From Rhizobiales bacterium TNE-4 (GTDB lineage: Bacteria > Pseudomonadota > Alphaproteobacteria > Rhizobiales > Beijerinckiaceae): a stretch of DNA of 64,000 bases. Both the position numbers and the translations under genes were made by a program. Positions 36,200-46,114 of the stretch are shown one piece after another (position 1 is the stretch's first letter; each line of letters opens with the position of its first letter). The stretch lies in the NCBI GenBank assembly GCA_019083985.1, contig JAHRCV010000004.1:142758-206757 (forward strand). The letters are read 5' to 3'. A model generated the notes under the pieces. The model had not been told where the DNA came from, did not search any database, and saw only the letters and a program-made list of their open reading frames with translations.

Positions 36200-37199
36200 T
36201 GCGTCCAACGCGGCTCCGCCGGAATTCACATCGCTGACCGATCACGTCGCTTCTCTCTCAGCGGAAGGCCATGTGCTGCATGCTGCCTTCGTCAAGGACG
36301 AGCCGGTGCTCGTTTTGGCTGAAGGCGAGATCATGATCGGCGACCGGCGAGTCGCGCCGCATCAGGATGCTGGCATTTTGGTTGCTGCGTCCGATCGCGA
36401 CGGTATCTATACGGGCGGCGAAGACGGCAAAATCATCCGAACACGCGCCTCCGGCGAGAGCGAAACGCTCGCGCACGAAAAAGGCAAATGGATTGATGCG
36501 CTTTGCGTGAAGGGCGAGACGGTCGCTTGGGCGACAGGCAAAACCGTCTCCTCACGCGATAGCAAGGGCCAGATCAAATCGACGCAGATGGCTTCGACGC
36601 CGCAAGGTCTTTGCTTTCTGCCGAAAGGCTACCGGCTCGTCATCAGCCAATATGGCGGGGTGGCCCTCTGGTTTCCCAACACGGATGCCGCACCTGAAAA
36701 GCTGGAATGGAAAGGCGCACATCTGGATGTGACGGTGTCGCCCGACGGGCGGTTCATCGTGACCTCCATGCAGGAAAATGCGCTGCATGGCTGGCGCTTG
36801 GCCGACAGCAAAGACATGCGCATGACGGGCTATCCATCAAAGACGCGCTGCTTTTCTTGGTCGCATGATGGCGAATGGCTTGCGACATCCGGCGCTGATG
36901 CCGCCATTGTCTGGCCTTTTCAGGACAAGGATGGGCCGATGGGCAAAGCGCCGAAAGAACTCGGCGTGCGGAGCGCAAAAGTGTCTTCGGTCGCGTTTCA
37001 TCCCAAGGCGCCGGTCGTCGCCATTGGCTATGATGATTCTTGCGTGCTGATGTGCCGCTTTACCGATGCGGCGGAATTGCTCGTCCGCCGCGCCTCGCGG
37101 ATGGATGGCAAGATCAGCGCGATGGCATGGGACGAGACCGGTCGTCGTCTGCTGTTCGGCACCGAAGGCGGCGCTGCAGGCGTGCTTACATTACCTTGA
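36192..37199 (+). CDS. WD40-repeat beta-propeller protein linked to the COG0523 GTPase
   Basis: 335 residues. The start is TTG 36192 (GAGG six to nine bases upstream), inside the last codons of the GTPase gene with an 8-base overlap; the next ATG would remove about 50 residues of good sequence. Repeats such as LDVTVSPDGRFIVTSMQENALHGW, CFSWSHDGEWLATSGADAA and SSVAFHPKAPVVAIGYDDS show a WD40 propeller of about six blades. No signal peptide, hence cytoplasmic. A fixed partner of the CobW gene in alphaproteobacteria; probably a scaffold for the chaperone, but this is inference. Confidence 0.8.
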   Translation: MSDASNAAPPEFTSLTDHVASLSAEGHVLHAAFVKDEPVLVLAEGEIMIGDRRVAPHQDAGILVAASDRDGIYTGGEDGKIIRTRASGESETLAHEKGKWIDALCVKGETVAWATGKTVSSRDSKGQIKSTQMASTPQGLCFLPKGYRLVISQYGGVALWFPNTDAAPEKLEWKGAHLDVTVSPDGRFIVTSMQENALHGWRLADSKDMRMTGYPSKTRCFSWSHDGEWLATSGADAAIVWPFQDKDGPMGKAPKELGVRSAKVSSVAFHPKAPVVAIGYDDSCVLMCRFTDAAELLVRRASRMDGKISAMAWDETGRRLLFGTEGGAAGVLTLP

Positions 37200-37311
37200 T
37201 GGCGTCCGCAGCCTTCGTGCTGAGGTGCGGCGGAGTGCGTCGCGATATGAACAGCCGCGGCGGCCTCACGCCCTCATTGCGTTGATGCGATTATTGCTCA
37301 AACGTTCGCCG

Positions 37312-38901
37312 TCACTCCGCCTTCCACGGGAACGTCCATGTTTCCGTGAGCGCCCGATTGCCTGATTTCAAGAAAGCCCGCAGATCGGTGGACTGACCCT
37401 TCTCCAATTGTACATCAATCCCGGCGCGGAAGCCGTCGATCTTCGGATTGGGAATAAGGAAAGTGCGCAGGATTTTGCCATTGGTCGCCGTCGGCACAAT
37501 CTGCACCTTGTCAGGCTCGTTAGAATAATAGGCCAGATCGCCACCGGTGAAATCAATGATGAAGCGGCGCGTACCTGGGCCAATGGCTTCTGACGAGCCA
37601 AGCGCTTTGGCTTGCGTCTGATAGGTGTTGAGCGCCATGCCGCCCGGATGCATAGCCATTTCATCGGCAAGTGCCGTGATGCGGTAACCATAGACAATTT
37701 CGCGCCCCTGTTCGGCGGGGGCCTTGGGTACCCAATAGGCTGTCACATTGTCATTCGTCTCGTCATTCGTTGGGAATTCGACGAGTTCAATCGCGCCCTC
37801 ACCCCAATTATCGCGTGGCTCAACCCAATAGCTCGGCCGCAATTCGTAAGTGAGATCGAGATCCTGATAATGTTCAAAGATGCGATCACGCTGCATCAAG
37901 CCGAAACCCTTTGGGTTCTTATCGGTGAACACCGACACCGAAAATTCCTTCGGGTTGCGGAGCGGGCGCCAAATCCATTCACCTGCACCCGTCTTCATCA
38001 GAAGGCCATCGGAATCATGCAGCTCAGGGCGGTAATCTTCATTGAAACGGCGATCATTCTCACCAATGAAGAACATTGAAGTCAGCGGCGCGATCCCGAG
38101 CTTCACATTCGGCTTGCGCATGAAAAGCGTTGCAGTCACATCGCAGACCGTGTTGGTCGAAGGATAGATGAAGAACTGATAGGCGCCGGTGGCTGAGGCA
38201 CTATCAAGTAAGGCGTAGACAACGGCACGTTCTGCATCAGCAGCCGGTTGCTCGATCCAGAACTCACGGAAAATCGGAAATTCTTCGCCATTCACGCTGC
38301 CGGGATTGATCGCAAGCCCGCGCGCCGAAATGCCATAACGCTGTTTGCGGCCGAGAAAGCGGAAATAACTCGCGCCCAGAAACGACACGAGCTCATCCTG
38401 CACGCGTGGATCGTTGAGCGGATAATGCAGACGGAATCCGGCAAAGCCGAGCGTTGTCGGCAGAGCGCGCTCGAATTTATTTTTACCGTAATCAAACAGT
38501 GCAGCAGAATACGGCACTGGCGCGGCAATCCCATCGCGCACGATGTTCACCGTCACCGGGCGCGTAAATAGAAAGCCCGGATGGAACATGTGCATCCGGT
38601 ACGGGCCTTGCGCTGTCAAAAGCGCCTTGTCGGCACGAAAGCGGATATCGCGATAGGCATCGAAATCAAGCTTGGTGAGCGCATCCGGCAGCACGGGCGG
38701 ATTGGCGTCGTAAGGCAGGCCGGACAAGTCGCGCGCCTTGCGGATGACATCCTGATAGCCGAAGCGCGGCGCGGGCGCCGGCGCCGGGGCGGGCGCAGGT
38801 GGCGCAGGCTGCTGGGCAAAAGTGTCGCGCGGGGCAGCGAGAATCGCTGTGCCGAGGGCGGAGAGCGAGGCAACGAATTGGCGGCGGTCGACAGACGACA
38901 T
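37312..38901 (-). CDS. Periplasmic glucan biosynthesis protein (MdoG/OpgD family)
   Basis: Exported protein of 529 residues acting on the glucose backbone of osmoregulated periplasmic glucans. A twin-arginine signal (VDRRQFVASLSALGTAILAA at 4-23) supports OpgD-like rather than OpgG-like export. A Pro/Ala repeat (QQPAPPAPAPAPAPAPR) links it to the MdoG domain, which starts at FGYQDVIRKARDLSGLPYD and continues with the expected FRADKALL and GENDRRFNEDYRPE segments. No opgH glucosyltransferase is adjacent. Confidence 0.9.
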   Translation of the reverse strand: MSSVDRRQFVASLSALGTAILAAPRDTFAQQPAPPAPAPAPAPAPRFGYQDVIRKARDLSGLPYDANPPVLPDALTKLDFDAYRDIRFRADKALLTAQGPYRMHMFHPGFLFTRPVTVNIVRDGIAAPVPYSAALFDYGKNKFERALPTTLGFAGFRLHYPLNDPRVQDELVSFLGASYFRFLGRKQRYGISARGLAINPGSVNGEEFPIFREFWIEQPAADAERAVVYALLDSASATGAYQFFIYPSTNTVCDVTATLFMRKPNVKLGIAPLTSMFFIGENDRRFNEDYRPELHDSDGLLMKTGAGEWIWRPLRNPKEFSVSVFTDKNPKGFGLMQRDRIFEHYQDLDLTYELRPSYWVEPRDNWGEGAIELVEFPTNDETNDNVTAYWVPKAPAEQGREIVYGYRITALADEMAMHPGGMALNTYQTQAKALGSSEAIGPGTRRFIIDFTGGDLAYYSNEPDKVQIVPTATNGKILRTFLIPNPKIDGFRAGIDVQLEKGQSTDLRAFLKSGNRALTETWTFPWKAE

Positions 38902-39043
38902 GCGGGCAATTTCCGGGTCTGCGCGGGTTCATTCCCGCGTCACATCAACACATAAAGGAGGGCGCGCGCCGATTCCAGCGTGGCGAAAGCGCCGCCGCGC
39001 CACAAAAGCCGTGAAGATTTCGCAGGTGCCACGAAAAAAATGC

Positions 39044-39072
39044 TTGAATAGCGGAATCAGTGACCCTATCTG
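39044..39072 (+). promoter_or_regulatory. Putative speF promoter
   Basis: TTGAAT at 39044-39049 and TATCTG at 39067-39072 with a 17-base spacer; predicted start near 39079, about 400 bases before the ATG. Confidence 0.45.
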
Positions 39073-39078
39073 TCGGCT

Positions 39079-39481
39079 TGCCCAATTTCGCACGTGCCTG
39101 TGGCCGCGTGCCGGTTGGTGGGCATCCGGACAAGAGGCCGGACAGCCGCCCGGGCGACCCGCTTCTTCTGGGGTCGCACGATGATCAACCGGCAGCCGGA
39201 GGCGAAAACCGGCGCACTCCGTTCTCAACGGGGGACGCGGCTTAAAGCAACGACGGAGCGGGCTTTTTTGGTCTCTCTTTGCCCTCCAAAGGCGAAGTAA
39301 CCGAAGAGGCTTGTCCATCTTGCCAGGCGTGCGGACGGGGTCTCCCCATCCAATCCAAGGCAGCACATCGGGTGATCTCACCTCGACACGGCGTCTCCAT
39401 CGCGTCGTGAGGAGGGACCGTCACCGGGGCTCGTAACCTTGTGGCGCAGTTTGCGCCCACAGACCTTGGGGAGGCCGTGCC
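39079..39481 (+). ncRNA. Candidate speF-type leader RNA (alphaproteobacterial ornithine decarboxylase leader)
   Basis: A structured 5' leader of about 400 nt before a class III ornithine decarboxylase. The alphaproteobacterial speF RNA motif is known at exactly this position relative to this gene, so the leader very likely contains it. Visible features are the hairpins at 39154-39177 and 39219-39231, a TTTTTT run at 39264-39269, and a possible 39-codon upstream frame (39181-39300). I cannot check the consensus fold by eye. Confidence 0.5.
39181..39300 (+). CDS. Possible upstream ORF (leader peptide) in the speF leader
   Basis: A 39-residue basic frame (begins MINRQPEAKTGALRSQRG, ends LCPPKAK). 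It starts just after hairpin 39154-39177, with a weak GGGG eight bases upstream. Leader peptides control ornithine decarboxylase genes in enterobacteria, so it is worth noting; codon use gives no strong support. Confidence 0.25.
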   Translation: MINRQPEAKTGALRSQRGTRLKATTERAFLVSLCPPKAK

Positions 39482-40612
39482 ATGACTGCACGCATCCGCG
39501 AATTCCTCCGCACCCGACGCGAGGACGGCCCATGCGTCGTCGTCGATCTCGATGTCGTGCGCGACAATTACCGTGCCTTTGCGCATGCCCTGCCGGATAC
39601 CCGCGTCTTCTACGCCATCAAGGCGAACCCGGCGCCGGAGATCCTGCGGTTGCTCGCGGCGCTCGGCTCCTGCTTCGATGCGGCTTCCGTGGCCGAAATC
39701 GAGATGGCGCTGGCCGCTGGTGCTACCGCTGAACGCATCTCGTTCGGCAACACGATCAAGAAGGAGCGCGATGTCGCGCGGGCCTATCAGCTCGGCGTGC
39801 GCCTCTTTGCGGTCGATTGCTTGGCTGAAGTCGAGAAGATCGCCCGCGTCGCACCCGGCGCGAAGGTCTTCTGCCGCATCCTGTGCGATTGCGACGGTGC
39901 CGAATGGCCGCTGTCGCGGAAGTTCGGCTGCGTGCCCGAAATGGCGACGGATGTGCTCGAGCAGGCGCATCGCCTTGGCCTTGAAGCCTATGGCGTCTCC
40001 TTCCATGTCGGCTCACAGCAGACGAACACGGAAGCGTGGGACATCGCGCTGGCTTCGGCCTCCGCGATCTTCCGCGAATGCGCCGAGCGCGGCATCCATC
40101 TGCGCATGGTCAATCTCGGTGGCGGTTTCCCCGCCCGCTATCTGAAGCCCGTCCCGGGCGTCGAATCCTATGGCGATGCGATCTTCCGCGCTCTCTCGCG
40201 GCATTTCGGCAACCGCCTGCCGGAAACGATTATCGAGCCGGGCCGCGGCATGGTGGGTGACGCAGGCGTCATCGAAGCGGAAGTCGTTCTCGTCTCGAAG
40301 AAGAGCGAGGAAGACGCGGTGCGTTGGGTCTATCTCGACATCGGCAAGTTCGGCGGCCTCGCCGAGACGATGGACGAAGCGATCCGCTATCCGATCCGCA
40401 CCATCCATGATGGCGACGACATGGTGCCCTGCGTGCTCGCCGGTCCAACCTGCGATTCGGCCGACGTGATGTATGAGAAGGTGCCTTACATGCTGCCGGT
40501 CAGCCTTGAGATCGGTGATAAGGTGCTGATCGAAGGCACGGGCGCTTATACGACCACCTATTCCGCGGTGGCGTTCAACGGCTTTCCGCCGCTGAAGTCC
40601 TACGTGATCTGA
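39482..40612 (+). CDS. speF: Ornithine decarboxylase, class III PLP (alanine racemase fold)
   Basis: Decarboxylates ornithine to putrescine, 376 residues. The Schiff-base lysine is in FYAIKANPAPEI (Lys47). The Gly-rich PLP site is MVNLGGGFPARY, and the active-site cysteine is in GPTCDSADVMYE near the C-terminus, where the second subunit contributes. Lysine could be an alternative substrate in this family. Operon context supports polyamine synthesis: a GNAT enzyme and homospermidine synthase follow. Confidence 0.93.
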   Translation: MTARIREFLRTRREDGPCVVVDLDVVRDNYRAFAHALPDTRVFYAIKANPAPEILRLLAALGSCFDAASVAEIEMALAAGATAERISFGNTIKKERDVARAYQLGVRLFAVDCLAEVEKIARVAPGAKVFCRILCDCDGAEWPLSRKFGCVPEMATDVLEQAHRLGLEAYGVSFHVGSQQTNTEAWDIALASASAIFRECAERGIHLRMVNLGGGFPARYLKPVPGVESYGDAIFRALSRHFGNRLPETIIEPGRGMVGDAGVIEAEVVLVSKKSEEDAVRWVYLDIGKFGGLAETMDEAIRYPIRTIHDGDDMVPCVLAGPTCDSADVMYEKVPYMLPVSLEIGDKVLIEGTGAYTTTYSAVAFNGFPPLKSYVI

Positions 40613-40631
40613 GGATCCCGGGACTTTTGGG

Positions 40632-40660
40632 GCCGGCTCCCGCCGGCTCCGCCTTTCCAG
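40632..40660 (+). terminator. Weak hairpin after speF
   Basis: GCCGGC-TCCC-GCCGGC at 40632-40647, followed by CCGCCTTTCC. The U-tract is poor; partial termination or mRNA processing at most. Confidence 0.35.
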
Positions 40661-40714
40661 AACCCTTCCGTTCTCTCCGCGCGGCTCATGTCAGCGCGGG
40701 AAAGGAGCATGCGA

Positions 40715-41263
40715 ATGAAACTCGAAACTGTCTCTCTGCGGCTCGAAAAACGGCGTGACGCCACCGCCCGCGAAGCGCTGCTCGATGCCGCCTTTGGCGA
40801 CACACGCTTTGCGAAGACCTGTGAACGCCTGCGCGAGACCAACCGTGCAGCGGACGGGCTTTCGCTCGTCGCGGTCAAGGAAGGCCGCCTCATCGGCACG
40901 CTGCGTTTGTGGCCGGTGGTCACGGGTGACGGCCGTTCTGCGTTGCTTCTAGGCCCGCTCGCGGTTGATCAGGCGGAACGCTCGGCTGGTATCGGCGCGC
41001 GCCTGATGCGACTTGCAATCAAGCGGGCCCGCCGCGCAGGCCATAGCGCCATCCTTCTCGTGGGCGATGCGCCCTACTACGCGCGCTTCGGGTTCACGCC
41101 GGACCTCACGGCAGGGCTTGATCTGCCGGGACCGGTGGACCGCGCTCGTTTCCTTGGGCTTGAACTCGTGCCCGGCGCGCTTTCTGGCGCGTCTGGCGTG
41201 CTGCAGCCTGCAGCTGTCATGCCGGTGTCGCACAACCCCGCCACACTCCCTCTTGCTGCATAA
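40715..41263 (+). CDS. GNAT-family N-acetyltransferase of the polyamine cluster
   Basis: 182 residues from ATG 40715, which has AAAGGAG at correct spacing; the ATG six bases earlier is too close to it. The acetyl-CoA-binding motif A is LLGPLAVDQAERSAGIGARL, followed by YYARFGFTPD, a usual GNAT closing segment. Its position between ornithine decarboxylase and homospermidine synthase suggests a polyamine or related amine as acceptor, but that is inference. Confidence 0.85.
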   Translation: MKLETVSLRLEKRRDATAREALLDAAFGDTRFAKTCERLRETNRAADGLSLVAVKEGRLIGTLRLWPVVTGDGRSALLLGPLAVDQAERSAGIGARLMRLAIKRARRAGHSAILLVGDAPYYARFGFTPDLTAGLDLPGPVDRARFLGLELVPGALSGASGVLQPAAVMPVSHNPATLPLAA

Positions 41264-41353
41264 CCCCGCAGCGCTTGACCTTACGGGCGCGACCTTGTTT
41301 GAAGGCCGCGCCCTTTTTCGTTGATCACCCTCTGTCGCAGGATTTTCGTTGAA

Positions 41354-42790
41354 ATGACCCAGCATCCCATTCATGGCCGCATTGACGGCCCGATCGTGAT
41401 GATCGGCTTCGGCTCGATCGGACGCGGCACGCTGCCGCTGATTGAGCGTCATTTCCAATTCGATAAGTCGAAGCTGACGGTGATCGACCCGTCCGATGCC
41501 GACCGCCATCTTCTCGAAAAGCACGGCGTGACATTCATTCATCAGGCCGTGACGAAGGATAATTACAAGCACCTGCTCGGCCCGCTGCTGACTGCAGGTC
41601 CGGGGCAGGGCTTCTGCGTCAATCTTTCGGTCGACACGTCTTCGCTCGACATCATGAAATATTGCCGTGAGATCGGCGCACTTTATATCGACACCGTGGT
41701 CGAGCCTTGGGTTGGCTTCTATTTCGACAAGTCAAAGGGGCCAGAATCACGCTCGAATTACGCGCTGCGAGAAACGGTTCTCGCGGAGCGGCGCGCGAAT
41801 CCAGGTGGCACAACCGCCGTGTCATGCTGCGGTGCCAATCCGGGCATGGTGTCTTGGTTCGTGAAGCAGGCGCTTGTTAATCTGAAGAATGATCTTGGCG
41901 TGAAGGGCGACGAGCCGACGACACGCGAAGGCTGGGCGAAGCTTGCGCAGTCGCTCGGCGTGAAGGGCATCCACATTGCAGAGCGCGACACGCAGCGTGC
42001 ACGCGATCCCAAGCCGCGCCAGATGTTCGTTAACACATGGTCGGTCGAAGGCTTCGTGTCGGAAGGTTTGCAGCCGGCTGAGCTTGGCTGGGGCACGCAT
42101 GAGCAATGGATGCCGGACAATGCACGCACCCACGCAACGGGTTGCGGTGCTGCGATCTATCTGTTGCAGCCGGGCGCCAATACGCGCGTGCGTTCATGGA
42201 CGCCGACGGCCAAAGCGCAATATGGCTTCCTCGTCACGCATAATGAATCGATCTCCATCGCCGATTATCTGACGGTACGTGACGCCAACGGCAAAGCGAT
42301 CTATCGCCCAACCTGTCATTACGCCTACCACCCCTGCGACGATGCCGTGCTCTCGCTGCACGAAATGTTCGGGCAGGAAGGCGCGCGTCAGCCGGAATGG
42401 AAAATTCTCGACGAGAATGAAATCGTCGATGGCATCGACGAATTGGGCGTGCTGCTCTACGGCCATGGCAAGAATGCCTATTGGTACGGCTCGCAGCTCT
42501 CGATCGAAGAAACGCGCATGATTGCGCCTTATCAAAACGCGACGGGGTTGCAAGTTTCCTCTGCTGTACTGGCCGGCATGGTCTGGGCGCTTGAAAATCC
42601 GAATGCCGGTATCGTTGAAGCTGACGACATCGATTATAAGCGCTGCCTTGAAGTGCAGACGCCTTATCTCGGTCCGGTCGTCGGCCATTATACGGATTGG
42701 ACTCCGCTTGATAATCGTCCGGGACTATTTCCGGAAGACATCGACACGAGCGACCCTTGGCAGTTCCGTAATATTCTGGTTCGCACCTGA
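41354..42790 (+). CDS. hss: Homospermidine synthase
   Basis: NAD-dependent enzyme joining two putrescines (or putrescine and spermidine) into sym-homospermidine, 478 residues. ATG 41354 is used; an upstream frame to 41321 adds only non-conserved residues. The Rossmann motif GFGSIGRGTLPL is at the N-terminus, followed by the family segments YIDTVVEPWVGFYF, SCCGANPGMVSWFVKQAL and ATGLQVSSAVLAGMVWALENP. It completes the pathway ornithine to putrescine to homospermidine with speF. A strong terminator follows. Confidence 0.95.
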   Translation: MTQHPIHGRIDGPIVMIGFGSIGRGTLPLIERHFQFDKSKLTVIDPSDADRHLLEKHGVTFIHQAVTKDNYKHLLGPLLTAGPGQGFCVNLSVDTSSLDIMKYCREIGALYIDTVVEPWVGFYFDKSKGPESRSNYALRETVLAERRANPGGTTAVSCCGANPGMVSWFVKQALVNLKNDLGVKGDEPTTREGWAKLAQSLGVKGIHIAERDTQRARDPKPRQMFVNTWSVEGFVSEGLQPAELGWGTHEQWMPDNARTHATGCGAAIYLLQPGANTRVRSWTPTAKAQYGFLVTHNESISIADYLTVRDANGKAIYRPTCHYAYHPCDDAVLSLHEMFGQEGARQPEWKILDENEIVDGIDELGVLLYGHGKNAYWYGSQLSIEETRMIAPYQNATGLQVSSAVLAGMVWALENPNAGIVEADDIDYKRCLEVQTPYLGPVVGHYTDWTPLDNRPGLFPEDIDTSDPWQFRNILVRT

Positions 42791-42794
42791 TCTG

Positions 42795-42821
42795 AAAAAG
42801 CGCCCTCCGGGGCGCTTTTTT
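42795..42821 (+). terminator. Intrinsic terminator of hss
   Basis: AAAAA, then a GCGCCC-TCCG-GGGCGC hairpin, then TTTTTT. Confidence 0.9.
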
Positions 42822-42956
42822 GTGGGCGGCGCTACGTCGTAAGAATGTGGTCTATTTTTAGAGGGTCGCACGCGAAAGCGTCATAGCTAGTTGTGGCCTT
42901 GCCGACGCTCGCTAAATGGCTAGGGTAGCGTAAGTCATCCCTTCGGAGTTGAAGTT

Positions 42957-43229
42957 ATGCGTTTAGTTGCGGCTACGATTGTGAGCCTTTTGAGTATGTC
43001 TGCGGCTATAGCGGACCAGAAGCAGACGCAATCCTGCGTGGCTCAATTATCGCCTGAATCTAAACTGATCTTTGAACAGAGCGCGCCGGATGTGACCGGA
43101 GGTGCAGATATTAAATCCACTTTGGAATCAAAAACGCGCGCTCTCGTGATGGCTGGAAAGTTAGCGCGGAGTGATGCGCGCCCCTCTGCCGAAGCTGCTG
43201 GAAATTGTCTGAAACTCCTCAAATCCTAA
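42957..43229 (+). CDS. Small secreted hypothetical protein
   Basis: 90 residues. A good ribosome-binding site (GGAGTTGAAGTT before ATG) and a signal peptide (MRLVAATIVSLLSMSAAIA, residues 1-19) mark it as a real exported protein. The mature part has two cysteines (QSCVAQL near the front, NCLKLLKS at the end), possibly bridged. No function is known to me. It converges with leuD. Confidence 0.7.
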   Translation: MRLVAATIVSLLSMSAAIADQKQTQSCVAQLSPESKLIFEQSAPDVTGGADIKSTLESKTRALVMAGKLARSDARPSAEAAGNCLKLLKS

Positions 43230-43254
43230 GGATAGCAAAACGGTTTTAAGTTTT

Positions 43255-43859
43255 TCAGCGCCGTGATGGCGCAGCCCATGGCCGGGCCTGCGCATCGCGT
43301 GCAACAAAATCAGCAATCGCGCCGCTATAGCTGCGCGTCATGTCGATATCATCCCAACCGTTCAGCAATTGCGTTTTCCAGACCGGCTCGATTTCAAAGC
43401 CTATGGTGTGGTTACCGACACGTATGATCTGTTGTGCAAGATCGATATGCACAGCACCGCCGCTACGCACCGTCTCGTTGTTCAGCAACGCTTCGGCATC
43501 GGCTTCCGCAATGATCGCTGGCAAAACGCCATTCTTCACCGCGTTGGAGGCGAAGATGTCACCAAAACTCGGCGCCAAAATGCAGCGGAAGCCGAAATCG
43601 GCAAGCGCATAGACGGCTGCTTCGCGCGAGGATCCTGAGCCAAAATTCCGCCGTGTGATAAGGATTTGCGCGCCAGCAAAAGTGGGATGGTCGAGGCGTG
43701 CTGCTTCACTCGCCGGCTCGGCACGCAGATCGTGCAACAGAAAAGGACCATAGCCTTCCGAACGCGGCCGCTTCATGAAACGTGCAGGAATCAACTGGTC
43801 CGTATCGACATTCGCAAGCGGAAGCGGAATGGCACGGCTTTCGACAAGGGTCAAAGGCG

Positions 43860-43863
<4 letters not shown>
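43255..43863 (-). CDS. leuD: LeuD-like small subunit of an isopropylmalate isomerase-type hydro-lyase
   Basis: Swivel domain of an aconitase-superfamily heterodimer, 202 residues, with the diagnostic NFGSGSSREAAVYALADFG and the active-site segment PLANVDTDQLIPARF. Its ATG overlaps the leuC stop (ATGA), so synthesis is coupled. It may be the leucine-pathway enzyme. However, the leuCD pair sits divergently from a GntR regulator at the edge of a catabolic cluster, so a paralogue acting on a related 2-alkylmaleate (as dimethylmaleate hydratase does) is a real alternative. Confidence 0.85.
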
Positions 43864-45269
<1,406 letters not shown>

Positions 45270-45291
45270 CGTCTCTCTCGCGGCACTTCCC

Positions 45292-45319
45292 TTGACCGAA
45301 GGAATTTGTACTCTAACCT
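45292..45319 (+). promoter_or_regulatory. Promoter of the left GntR operon in the leuC-gntR divergent region
   Basis: TTGACC at 45292-45297 and TAACCT at 45314-45319, spacer 16. The repeat TTGT...ACAA within the spacer and -10 region could be part of the regulator's operator. Confidence 0.45.
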
Positions 45320-45358
45320 AGACAAATATAAGTCCACTCTCCAGTCAATCCAGAGACC

Positions 45359-46114
45359 ATGGAAAGCTCCAAGGCCCGCCAGATCTATCTCGTCCTGCGC
45401 GACCGGATCGCGGGCGGCCATTATGCCGATAAGGCGGCCCTGCCTGTCGAGCAGGATTTGGCCGCTGAGCATGGCGTCTCCCGCGCCACTGTACGGCGCG
45501 CGCTGGCGGCTCTCGAAGAGGAAGGGCTTATCACGCGGCGGCAAGGGGCGGGCACGTTCGTCTCGCTCGACGGCAAGCCAAGGCCGATCGCGGCAGATTT
45601 CTCCGATGCGCTGGCCCATCTCACTGCCATGGGTCGCACCACGACGGTGCAACTCCTCGCGTTCGGGTATGAAGAGGCATCGCCAGCCATTGCCGATGCG
45701 CTCGGGCTCCAACGCAACGCGATGGTGCAGCGTTCAGTGCGCGTGCGCGCCCTTGATGGAGCGCCCTTCTCCCATCTGACCACCTTTGTGCCGGAAGCCA
45801 TCGGCCGCACCTATGCCGAGGCTGATCTTGCCAGTAAACCGCTGCTCTCCTTGCTTGACCGCTCAGGCCATGTGCTGGCACGCGCGACGCAATCGGTCGG
45901 CGCGCAACTGGCGACGCCAGACGTCGCCGCTGCGCTCGACATTGAAACCGGCTCGGCGCTGATTGCGCTCACACGCACCGTGTTTGATCAGGATGGGCGC
46001 GGTATCGAACATCTCGCCGCACTTTATCGCCCTGATCGTTACGTCTTTCGCATGGACTTGCAGCGCGACCGTTCCGGTGCGCGCTGGTCTCCCGCTTTAA
46101 GGAATGAGACATGA
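45359..46114 (+). CDS. GntR-family transcriptional regulator, HutC subfamily (UTRA domain)
   Basis: 251 residues. Winged helix at about 10-75 (VEQDLAAEHGVSRATVRRAL, then EEEGLITRRQGAGTFVS) and a UTRA ligand-binding domain at about 95-235. It is the first gene of the rightward catabolic operon and diverges from leuCD, so it probably controls both in response to a pathway intermediate. The stop overlaps the start of the lyase gene (ATGA). Confidence 0.92.
   Translation: MESSKARQIYLVLRDRIAGGHYADKAALPVEQDLAAEHGVSRATVRRALAALEEEGLITRRQGAGTFVSLDGKPRPIAADFSDALAHLTAMGRTTTVQLLAFGYEEASPAIADALGLQRNAMVQRSVRVRALDGAPFSHLTTFVPEAIGRTYAEADLASKPLLSLLDRSGHVLARATQSVGAQLATPDVAAALDIETGSALIALTRTVFDQDGRGIEHLAALYRPDRYVFRMDLQRDRSGARWSPALRNET

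Larger units (their letters stand above)
38902..39481 (+). other. Promoter and long leader region of the ornithine decarboxylase gene
   Basis: 580 bases without an established gene. It holds the opgD promoter region at the left, a sigma-70-like promoter for speF at 39044-39072, and then about 400 bases of structured leader. Clear hairpins are GCGACCC/GGGTCGC (39154-39177) and CCGTT-CTC-AACGG (39219-39231). See the separate leader entry. Confidence 0.55.
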
